Source: DATNNN01 sp035601815 (GTDB lineage: Bacteria; Pseudomonadota; Alphaproteobacteria; Rhizobiales; Xanthobacteraceae). From it: a stretch of DNA of 21,169 bases. The notes beneath the pieces were generated by a model. The model was not told the origin of the DNA. It ran no database searches and saw only the letters and a list, made by a program, of their open reading frames with translations. The DNA is taken from assembly GCA_035601815.1 (NCBI GenBank), contig DATNNN010000126.1, forward strand, positions 1 to 21,169. The letters run 5' to 3'. This document shows, piece after piece, positions 15,309-21,169 of the stretch (position 1 is the stretch's first letter; the number at the start of each line of letters is the position of its first letter). Position numbers and translations under genes: made by a program.

Positions 15309-16487
15309 TCAGGCGCGCTCCACGCAGAGCGCGATTCCCATGCCGCCGCCGATGCAGAGCGTGGCGAGACCCTTCTTGGCGTCGCGCCGCTCCATCTCGT
15401 GCAACAGCGTGACCAGCACGCGCGCGCCCGAAGCGCCGATCGGGTGTCCGATGGCGATGGCGCCGCCGTTCACGTTCACCTTCTTCGGGTCCCAGCCCAT
15501 GTCCTTGTTCACGGCGCAGGCCTGGGCGGCGAACGCTTCGTTCGCCTCGACGAGGTCGAGGTCCTCGACCTTCCAGCCCGCTTTCTTGAGTGCGGCGCGC
15601 GACGCGGGGATTGGGCCCGTGCCCATGATGGCAGGATCGACGCCAGCGTGCGCCCACGAGGCGACGCGGGCGAGCACCTTAGCGCCTCGCTTCTTCGCTT
15701 CGCTCGCCGTCATCAGCACGAGCGCCGCGGCGCCGTCGTTGATGCCGGAAGCGTTGGCGGCGGTAACGGTGCCTTCCTTGTCGAACGCGGGCCTGAGCTT
15801 GTTGACGGATTCCATCGTCGCCCCGGCGCGGATGTATTCGTCGCTGTCGACGACGATGTCGCCTTTCTTCGAGGCGATCTTCACCGGCGCGATCTCGGCC
15901 TTGAACTTACCCGCCTTCTGCGCCGCCTCGGCTTTGTTCTGCGAGGCGACGGCGAACTCGTCCTGCTGCACGCGGGTGATCTGCCACTGCTTGGCGACGT
16001 TCTCCGCCGTGGTGCCCATGTGATAGCCGTTGAAGACGTCCCACAGGCCGTCCTTGATCATGGTGTCGATCAGCTCGAGCGAGCCCATCTTCTGGCCGTT
16101 GCGCAGGTGCGCGCAGTGGGTCGACTGGCTCATGGATTCCTGGCCGCCGGCGACCACGATCTCGGCGTCGCCGTTCCTGATCGCCTGGTAGCCGAGCGCG
16201 ACCGAGCGCAGCCCCGAGCCGCACACCTGGTTGACGATCCACGCCGGCGTCTCGACGGCAATGCCGGCGGCGATCGACGCCTGGCGGGCCGGGTTCTGTC
16301 CCTGGCCGGCGGTGAGGATCTGGCCGAGGATCACCTCGGAGACTTCTTTCTTGTCGACGCCGGCGCGCTGGAGCGCCGCTTCGATCGCGACCTTGCCGAG
16401 CGCGTGCGCGGGCAGGCTCGCGAGCGAGCCGTTGAACGATCCGACCGGCGTGCGCGCCGCGCCGACGATGACGATGTCGTCCTGCAT
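15309..16487 (-). CDS. phaA: Acetyl-CoA C-acetyltransferase (beta-ketothiolase)
   Basis: A protein of 392 residues, standard thiolase length. The acylated cysteine is C89 (NQVCGSGLRSVALG), H348 lies in GHPIGASGAR and the second catalytic cysteine C378 in CIGGGMGIAL. It condenses two acetyl-CoA to acetoacetyl-CoA, feeding PhaB. ATG 16487 follows GGAGG with 6-nt spacing. The upstream region has a perfect -35 (TTGACA on the minus strand, 16573-16568) and a palindrome over the -10 position. No polymer synthase (phaC) is in the window, so the pathway is completed elsewhere. Confidence 0.95.
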   Translation of the reverse strand: MQDDIVIVGAARTPVGSFNGSLASLPAHALGKVAIEAALQRAGVDKKEVSEVILGQILTAGQGQNPARQASIAAGIAVETPAWIVNQVCGSGLRSVALGYQAIRNGDAEIVVAGGQESMSQSTHCAHLRNGQKMGSLELIDTMIKDGLWDVFNGYHMGTTAENVAKQWQITRVQQDEFAVASQNKAEAAQKAGKFKAEIAPVKIASKKGDIVVDSDEYIRAGATMESVNKLRPAFDKEGTVTAANASGINDGAAALVLMTASEAKKRGAKVLARVASWAHAGVDPAIMGTGPIPASRAALKKAGWKVEDLDLVEANEAFAAQACAVNKDMGWDPKKVNVNGGAIAIGHPIGASGARVLVTLLHEMERRDAKKGLATLCIGGGMGIALCVERA

Positions 16488-16538
16488 GCTGATCCTCCGG
16501 CGGCGGCGCGCGATTTCGCGGGCCCCCTCACTTCATCC

Positions 16539-16554
16539 TTACCATCGTTGGTAA
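16539..16554. promoter_or_regulatory. Perfect palindromic operator candidate over the phaA promoter
   Basis: TTACCA (16539-16544), TCGT, TGGTAA (16549-16554) form a perfect 6+4+6 inverted repeat. On the minus strand a consensus TTGACA (16573-16568) places the -10 hexamer at about 16549-16544 with an 18-nt spacer, inside the palindrome and about 55 nt before the phaA ATG. That is a repressor geometry. The binding protein is unknown; PhaR, or a TetR- or GntR-type regulator, is plausible. Confidence 0.55.
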
Positions 16555-16593
16555 ACGCCGCGCGCGATGTCAATAACGGCGGCAGGAAACGCT

Positions 16594-16614
16594 GGCCTGC
16601 GCGGCGGGCAGGCC
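16594..16614. repeat. 7-bp inverted repeat between phaA and phaR
   Basis: GGCCTGC (16594-16600) and GCAGGCC (16608-16614) are exact reverse complements separated by GCGGCGG. It contains CTGC-N7-GCAG, reminiscent of the CTGC/GCAG half-sites reported for PhaR operators, but those have a 3-4 nt spacer. It could be a regulatory site or a chance high-GC palindrome. Confidence 0.35.
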
Positions 16615-16694
16615 TAGACAAATGGGTAGCCCGCTTCGCGGAAAGGCCCTAAGGTTATGGACTATTTCGCGTAACCAACGGGCTCGCACACGGC

Positions 16695-17288
16695 ATGAGC
16701 AAGACCCAGGAACCCGTCACGATCAAGAAGTACGCCAACCGGCGGCTCTACAACACGGGCACCAGCACCTACGTCACGCTGGAGGACCTCGCCGTCATGG
16801 TCAAGGACGGCGAAGACTTCGTGGTCTTCGACGCCAAGACCGGCGAGGAAATCACCCGCTCGGTTCTGACCCAGATCATCTTCGAGCAGGAGAACAAGGG
16901 ACAGAATCTTCTGCCCATCACCTTCCTGCGCCAGGTCATCCGCTTCTACGGCGACTCCATGCAGCTCCTGCTGCCGCGCTATCTCGAGATGTCGGTCGAC
17001 AACTTCACGCGCGAGCAGGAAAAGTTCCGCGAGCACATGTCGAAGGCCTTCGGCGGCGGCATGAACTTCGGCGTCGGCGGCGCCGGGATCAACATGTTCG
17101 AGGACCTGGTGCGCCGCAACATGCAGATGTTCGAACGCGCGTTCACCATGTTCCTGCCCTCGGCGCAAAGGAATGCCGCAGCCGGCGGCGAGGCGGCAGG
17201 CGAGAACATCGACGAGTTGAAACGCCAGGTCGCCGAGATGCAGAAGCGCCTCGATCGGCTCGGCGGCGGCTCCGGCGAAAAGAGCTAG
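16695..17288 (+). CDS. phaR: Polyhydroxyalkanoate synthesis repressor PhaR
   Basis: A protein of 197 residues. The N-terminal PHB/PHA accumulation regulator DNA-binding domain spans about 8-68 (IKKYANRRLYNTGTSTYVTLEDL, FDAKTGEEITRSVLTQII). It is followed by the second PHB_acc part (LLPITFLRQVIRFYGDSMQ...YLEMSVDNFTREQEKFREHM, about 72-115), a glycine-rich stretch (119-131) and a C-terminal coiled coil (about 171-190). PhaR binds both DNA and polyhydroxybutyrate, derepressing phasin and its own genes when granules form. It is divergent from phaAB. A sequence upstream (GTAACCAACG, 16671-16680) shares ACCAACG with the phaA palindrome, consistent with shared or autoregulatory control. Its stop directly abuts that of the convergent EAL gene. 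Confidence 0.95.
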   Translation: MSKTQEPVTIKKYANRRLYNTGTSTYVTLEDLAVMVKDGEDFVVFDAKTGEEITRSVLTQIIFEQENKGQNLLPITFLRQVIRFYGDSMQLLLPRYLEMSVDNFTREQEKFREHMSKAFGGGMNFGVGGAGINMFEDLVRRNMQMFERAFTMFLPSAQRNAAAGGEAAGENIDELKRQVAEMQKRLDRLGGGSGEKS

Positions 17289-19001
17289 TCAGCCCGCTCG
17301 CGCTTCGATTGCGCCCGGCGGCTGCGGCCGCGTCACGGCGTCACCCACCAGCGAACCCTGCAGATAATCGCAGCCCCAGCCGGCGAGCGTCGACGCCGCG
17401 CTCTCGGTCTGCACCCACTCGGCGACCGTCTTGAGGCCGAGCGCGCGCACCAGATCGACCAGCGCGCGCACGAACAGGCGGTCGTCGGGCGCCCGTTCCA
17501 GGTTCGCCACGAACGAGCCGTCGATCTTGACGATGTCGACGCCGAGACGGCGCAGATTGCGGAATGAGGTGTAGCCGGCGCCGAAGTCGTCGATCGCCAC
17601 GCGGCAGCCGAGCGCCTTGACCCGGCCGACGAAGCCGCGCGTCGCCTCCACGTCGCGCACCGCCGCCGACTCGGTGATCTCCACGATCAACCGCGCGCCG
17701 ACGCCGCCCTGCATTTCGCTGGCGAGTGCCGTCATCCATACCGGATCATGCACCGTCGAAGCCGAGACGTTGATCGACAGCACGATGCCGGGATTGGCCA
17801 TGAGCTCGGCGGCGACGAGTTCGAGCACGCGGTGATCGATCAGCCGCACGAGGTCGAGCTTCTCGGCCACCGCCACGATCGACATAGCATCGATGAGGTG
17901 GCCATCGGGCTCGCGCAGCCGCATCAGCGCCTCGTGGAACTCCACCCCCCGCGTATCGGCGCGCACCACCGGCTGGAACGCAAGATCGATGCGCCGGTCG
18001 TTCAGCGCCGCGACGATGACGTCGGTGAGCCGCAGGTTCTCGCGCCGCCGCGCCTCGCCCTCAAGGCTCGGCTGGAAAGCACGGAACGCCCCGCGCCCGG
18101 CGGCACGCGCGAGATCGAGCGCCTCGAGCGCCCGCCCCATCGCCTCGCCCGGGGTGCGGGCGTGGCGCGGCGCCACCACGCCACCGGCCGTCACCGAGAT
18201 CATGATCGGGCCGGCCGCGGTGTCGAGCGGCGCCTCACGCGCGGCACTAATGAAGCGCTGCGCCGCGGTTGCCAGATCCTCGACGCTGCAATCGTGCAGG
18301 AGCAGGCCGAACTTGCCGTCGGAGAAGTGGGCGAGCGCGTCGGTGCCGCGCAGGCGCGCGCGCAGGCGTTTGGCGACGCCGGCGATGGCCTGGTCGGCGA
18401 CGTCGAAGCCGTACGAGCGGTTGACGTGGCCAAGATCGTCGATGGCGATGAGCAGGAAGCCGAGCGTGGAACGGTAGCGCCCTGCCTGCTCCAATGCGTC
18501 GGCGATCAGCGCAGTGAGCCGGGCGCGGTTCATCTCGCCGGTGAGCGGATCGGTGGCGGAAAGTTCGGCGAGGCGCTCCTCGCGCTGGTGGCGCCCGGTG
18601 ACGACGCGCACGACGCCGACGGCGCGCGCCGGCCTGCCGTCGAGACCGGCGAACCAGCGGCCGGTGTCCTCGATCCAGCACGGCGCTGCCGCGCCCATCG
18701 GCTTGAGGCAGTAGCAGAGCTCGTAGGCCGAACCCGTGCCGTTGTCGCGGGCGCTGCCGCCGACGACGGCGTCATAGGGATTGGCCGGACTGGCCGGGTC
18801 GAGCAGCGCCGCCAACGCGCGGCCGCTTGAGATGCTGGTGAAGGAGTCGACCCCGAACACGGCCGGCGCGTTGGCGCTCCACACGAGCGCGTCGGTGGCG
18901 AGATCCCAGGCATAGGCCGCCTCGCCCACGCGCGCGAGAATGTCCGCGGTCACCCCCGCGCCAAGGCTTTCGGGCTGTTGCGCGGGCCGGGCGTCGACCA
19001 A
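17289..19001 (-). CDS. PAS-like / degenerate GGDEF / EAL domain c-di-GMP phosphodiesterase
   Basis: A protein of 570 residues with three parts. The N-terminus (about 20-137) is a PAS-like sensory region. The GGDEF domain (about 145-305, opening DPLTGEMNR) has SDGKF (227-231) in place of GGDEF, so it should not make c-di-GMP. The EAL domain (about 322-565) keeps EAL (357-359), N411, EITE (441-444), DDFG (471-474), K492, E528 and Q548, so it is probably an active c-di-GMP phosphodiesterase. No transmembrane segment is seen, so it is likely cytoplasmic. It starts at TTG 19001 after GAGG at suitable spacing. A 97-nt gap separates it from the membrane-protein gene upstream. Confidence 0.9.
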   Translation of the reverse strand: MVDARPAQQPESLGAGVTADILARVGEAAYAWDLATDALVWSANAPAVFGVDSFTSISSGRALAALLDPASPANPYDAVVGGSARDNGTGSAYELCYCLKPMGAAAPCWIEDTGRWFAGLDGRPARAVGVVRVVTGRHQREERLAELSATDPLTGEMNRARLTALIADALEQAGRYRSTLGFLLIAIDDLGHVNRSYGFDVADQAIAGVAKRLRARLRGTDALAHFSDGKFGLLLHDCSVEDLATAAQRFISAAREAPLDTAAGPIMISVTAGGVVAPRHARTPGEAMGRALEALDLARAAGRGAFRAFQPSLEGEARRRENLRLTDVIVAALNDRRIDLAFQPVVRADTRGVEFHEALMRLREPDGHLIDAMSIVAVAEKLDLVRLIDHRVLELVAAELMANPGIVLSINVSASTVHDPVWMTALASEMQGGVGARLIVEITESAAVRDVEATRGFVGRVKALGCRVAIDDFGAGYTSFRNLRRLGVDIVKIDGSFVANLERAPDDRLFVRALVDLVRALGLKTVAEWVQTESAASTLAGWGCDYLQGSLVGDAVTRPQPPGAIEARAG

Positions 19002-19098
19002 AGGGGACCTCTGCCGCGCCGGGCGCGCGGATGCGGCCGAGCTATACGCAAAGCCCCTTAACTTCCCGTGACCTCGCGCAGATGCGCAAAAATGGCGC

Positions 19099-19506
19099 TT
19101 ATCCCGCGCCCGAACCGGGATCGAAGGGGACGTCGCGCCGCGCCGCGCGCATGGTCACCGCCCAGCCGCCGACCACGTCGACGAACGAGATGACAAGGAG
19201 GGTCGCAAACACGGAGTTTGCCGCCGCCGGCACTAGCAGGAACTCGGCCCCCGCCGCCATGAAGATGAGCGTCGACAGCAGGTGGTCGAAAACGCTGCGC
19301 GACGAGGCGCCGGCCGCCTTGATCATCTCGAACAGGAGAAAGACGAGCGACAGCGCGATCAGCCCGTCGCCGAGCGTGATCGCCCATTCGGCGCCCGAAT
19401 AGAGAGGCACCGCCGCGAGCTTGTAGTCCCACGCCACCGGCGTGATGAACGCGATCATGTTGTAGATCGCGAACGAGATGAGAAAGAGCGGGAAGCTCCC
19501 GAGCAT
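19099..19506 (-). CDS. Small four-helix membrane protein of unknown function
   Basis: A protein of 135 residues with four predicted transmembrane segments at about 6-24, 44-63, 75-93 and 98-117. A polar loop (FEMIKAAGASSRS) lies between the second and third, and a soluble tail (RAARRDVPFDPGSGAG) at the end. The pattern is familiar from hypothetical proteins of Hyphomicrobiales, but I know no function. ATG 19506 is 18 nt downstream of the rpmF stop, so it is probably co-transcribed with the ribosomal protein gene. Confidence 0.8.
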   Translation of the reverse strand: MLGSFPLFLISFAIYNMIAFITPVAWDYKLAAVPLYSGAEWAITLGDGLIALSLVFLLFEMIKAAGASSRSVFDHLLSTLIFMAAGAEFLLVPAAANSVFATLLVISFVDVVGGWAVTMRAARRDVPFDPGSGAG

Positions 19507-19524
19507 AGGGCGCCCGCGTAGCCC

Positions 19525-19710
19525 TCAGGCCTCCGCCTTGGGCTTCAGGATCTGGCGGCCACCGTACATGCCGGTCTTGCGGTCCAGATGATGCGGACGG
19601 CGCAGCTCGCCGGAATCCTTGTCCTCGACATAGGTCGGCTGCTTGAGCGCGTCGGCCGAGCGGCGCATGCCGCGCCGCGAGGGCGATGTTTTTCTTTTGG
19701 GGACGGCCAT
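19525..19710 (-). CDS. rpmF: 50S ribosomal protein L32
   Basis: A protein of 61 residues starting MAVPKRKTSPSRRGMRRSAD, the hallmark of L32, and ending ILKPKAEA. It has no cysteines, so it is the non-zinc-binding (C-minus) form, usual in Alphaproteobacteria. It is a basic structural protein of the large subunit. ATG 19710 is preceded by GAAGGAG at 8-nt spacing. A candidate promoter lies 34-63 nt upstream, and the small membrane-protein gene follows 18 nt downstream. Confidence 0.96.
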   Translation of the reverse strand: MAVPKRKTSPSRRGMRRSADALKQPTYVEDKDSGELRRPHHLDRKTGMYGGRQILKPKAEA

Positions 19711-19743
19711 TGTCGCTACTCCTTCGCTAGCCGAAGCCCGGCG

Positions 19744-19773
19744 CTTATAGAGGATACCGGCTACCCTGGCCAG
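19744..19773 (-). promoter_or_regulatory. Putative rpmF promoter
   Basis: On the minus strand, CTGGCC (19773-19768) and TATAAG (19749-19744) are separated by 18 nt; the -10 matches consensus at five of six positions, the -35 is weaker. It lies in the 71-nt gap between mtgA and rpmF, so rpmF can be expressed independently of the transglycosylase gene. Confidence 0.4.
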
Positions 19774-19781
19774 TCGGCGAT

Positions 19782-20465
19782 TTACCGGCTGCGCCCGATG
19801 CAGGCCACCGTCGCCGCCCCGCCCGTCTCCACCCGCGCCTTGAGACGCGCAGCAAGGCGGCGCAGGCCCGGGCCGGGCATCGCGGCATCGCGCGTCCTTG
19901 GATTCGGCAGCGTCGCGGCGAGGAGTGCCGCCTCTTCGGCGTTGAGCTCGCGGGCGTTCTTGCGGAAGGCGCGCACCGCCGCGGCCTCGGCCCCGAACTC
20001 GCCGCCCGGCCCCCATTCCACGATGTTGAGATAGACCTCGATCAGCCGCCGCTTCGGCCATATCGCGCCAATGTAATAGGCGAGCGGCACTTCGATCGCC
20101 TTGCGCACCACCTGCCGGCCCGGCCACAGGAACAGGTTCTTCGCCGTCTGCATGGCGATGGTCGAGGTGCCGCGCATGTCGGAAATCTCCTCGGCTTCGT
20201 CGAGCGCCTCGTTGATCTCGATCCAGTCCACGCCGGCGTGACTGCAGAAGCGGCCGTCCTCCGCCACCACCACGGCGCGCACGAGCGCCGGCGAGATCGC
20301 CTCAAGCGGCCGCCAGTAGCGCACCACGCGCTCGCCGGTGATCCACCGCCACACCATGAGCGTGGTGATCGGCGGCCGCACGGCATAGAGCGGCACCAGC
20401 ACCACCGGGATCGCCACGATGACGATGAGCGCGATCGCCGCCACCTTGAGGAAACGCCGGATCAT
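19782..20465 (-). CDS. mtgA: Monofunctional biosynthetic peptidoglycan transglycosylase
   Basis: A protein of 227 residues from ATG 20465. One N-terminal transmembrane helix (about 6-28) is followed by a GT51 domain: VVVAEDGRFCSHAGVDW with catalytic E69, RGTSTIAMQTAKNLFLW, RKAIEVPLAYYIGAIWPKRRLIEVYLNIVEWG and FRKNARELNAEEAALLAATLPNP. It polymerises lipid II into glycan strands in the periplasm without crosslinking. An upstream in-frame extension to 20558 lacks family resemblance and overlaps the start of the divergent prenyl synthase gene, so ATG 20465 is preferred. Confidence 0.93.
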   Translation of the reverse strand: MIRRFLKVAAIALIVIVAIPVVLVPLYAVRPPITTLMVWRWITGERVVRYWRPLEAISPALVRAVVVAEDGRFCSHAGVDWIEINEALDEAEEISDMRGTSTIAMQTAKNLFLWPGRQVVRKAIEVPLAYYIGAIWPKRRLIEVYLNIVEWGPGGEFGAEAAAVRAFRKNARELNAEEAALLAATLPNPRTRDAAMPGPGLRRLAARLKARVETGGAATVACIGRSR

Positions 20466-20556
20466 GGCTCCGTTGTTTGCTTTGTTCTTGCCGGCCACGC
20501 AAGGCCGGTTGCGACCCGGCTTGACGCTCGGCCAACGCTCGGGCATCCCGCGAACC

Positions 20557-21169
20557 ATGTTCGAGCGCCGCCGTGCCGAGATCGCCGAAGTGACGGAGAC
20601 CGCGCTGGCGGCGCTTTTGGCCGATCAACCGCGGGCGGGCGAGCTAGCGCGGCCTCAGCGCCTCGTCGCCGCCATGCGTCACGCTGCACTCGGCGGCGGC
20701 AAGCGGCTGCGGCCCTTTCTCGTCGTCGAGAGCGCGGCGCTGTTCGGCGTGCCCGAGGCGCGCGCGCGCGCGGCGGCAACCGCCTTCGAGTGCGTGCATT
20801 GCTACTCGCTCGCCCACGACGATCTCCCGGCCATGGACGACGACGACCTCCGCCGCGGCCGGCCGAGCGTGCATCGCGCGTTCGACGAGGCGACGGCGAT
20901 CCTCGCCGGCGACGCGCTCTTGACGCTGGCCTTCGATATTCTCTCCGGCGAGGCCGCCGACCCCGATCCGGCCGTCCGCGCCGAGCTGGTCGCGCTCTTG
21001 GCGCGCGCGGCAGGTATCGGCGGCATGGCCGGCGGGCAGATGCTCGACCTCGAAGCGGAGGGCCGCTTCGCCGGCGGCGCGGCGCTCGCTCTCGATGGCG
21101 CCGCGATCGAGCGCTTGGCGGCCATGAAGACCGGGGCGCTGATCGGCGCCGCTTGCGCCGCCGGTGCGG
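20557..21169 (+). CDS. ispA: Polyprenyl (farnesyl/geranylgeranyl) diphosphate synthase, 5' part
   Basis: The reading frame from ATG 20557 stays open for 204 codons to the window edge. It contains GGGKRLRP (47-54), the first aspartate-rich motif DDLPAMDDDDLRRG (88-101), LAGDALLT and GGMAGGQMLDL. These identify a trans-isoprenyl diphosphate synthase of the IspA group, which condenses IPP with allylic diphosphates to FPP or GGPP. The second aspartate-rich motif lies beyond the end, so chain length cannot be judged. It is divergent from mtgA with a 91-nt gap. Confidence 0.9.
   Translation, partial: MFERRRAEIAEVTETALAALLADQPRAGELARPQRLVAAMRHAALGGGKRLRPFLVVESAALFGVPEARARAAATAFECVHCYSLAHDDLPAMDDDDLRRGRPSVHRAFDEATAILAGDALLTLAFDILSGEAADPDPAVRAELVALLARAAGIGGMAGGQMLDLEAEGRFAGGAALALDGAAIERLAAMKTGALIGAACAAGA

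Noticed and set aside
15165..16652. 495-codon plus-strand open frame opposite phaB/phaA
   Set aside because: It is the antisense of phaA, a clear thiolase with all catalytic residues; the translation is arginine/alanine/histidine-rich without recognisable domains, as expected of high-GC shadow frames.
17748..18830. 360-codon plus-strand frame opposite the EAL gene
   Set aside because: Antisense of the GGDEF/EAL coding sequence; no domain of its own.
1..21169. Insertion sequences, prophage, CRISPR, toxin-antitoxin or defence systems
   Set aside because: No transposase, integrase, repeat-spacer pattern or att-like direct repeats were seen; composition and gene order look like core chromosome throughout.

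Overview
The window is a gene-dense, high-GC stretch of ordinary chromosome from an alphaproteobacterium, most likely of the order Hyphomicrobiales (Rhizobiales). The pointers are a TIGR02302/DUF4175 protein next to lysA, a zinc-ribbon/DUF3426 protein divergent from ftsEX, a divergent phaAB/phaR locus, a metX-metW pair, a cysteine-free L32 and a GTTC-N7-GTTC LexA box of the alphaproteobacterial type. I see no mobile elements, tRNA or rRNA genes, CRISPR arrays, frameshifts or compositional islands. Every stretch without a gene is shorter than about 210 bases.

Layout. 1-141: 3' end of lysA. 250-2814: large TIGR02302 membrane/coiled-coil protein. 2819-3733 (minus): zinc-ribbon + DUF3426 membrane protein. 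3875-6981 (plus): ftsE, ftsX, a YdcF-family protein and a PlsC-type acyltransferase, a tightly packed envelope/division group. 7043-7495 (plus): small uncharacterised gene with a perfect LexA box ending 2 nt before its ATG. 7414-10884 (minus): chorismate mutase, HisC-like aminotransferase, prephenate dehydrogenase and ChaC-like cyclotransferase, overlapping or nearly so, forming a tyrosine/phenylalanine branch operon. 11047-12901 (plus): metX-metW for methionine. 12898-13623 (minus): atypical methyltransferase. 13712-14482 (plus): gloB. 14534-16487 (minus): phaB and phaA; 16695-17288 (plus): phaR; these are the polyhydroxybutyrate precursor genes with their regulator. 17289-19001 (minus): PAS-like/degenerate GGDEF/EAL protein. 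19099-20465 (minus): small membrane protein, rpmF and mtgA. 20557-end (plus): 5' part of a polyprenyl (farnesyl) diphosphate synthase gene.

Points that stand out. FtsE keeps Walker A but has lost the catalytic Walker B glutamate, the switch histidine and one signature glycine, so it looks unable to hydrolyse ATP normally. The small gene at 7043 looks SOS-controlled and possibly leaderless. A perfect 16-bp palindrome sits over the putative phaA promoter, and its half-site recurs before phaR. The metX upstream region holds an inverted repeat and a T8 run matching no riboswitch I recognise. Four of the five convergent gene junctions have no room for a terminator. Functions come from motif recognition by eye, without database searches.
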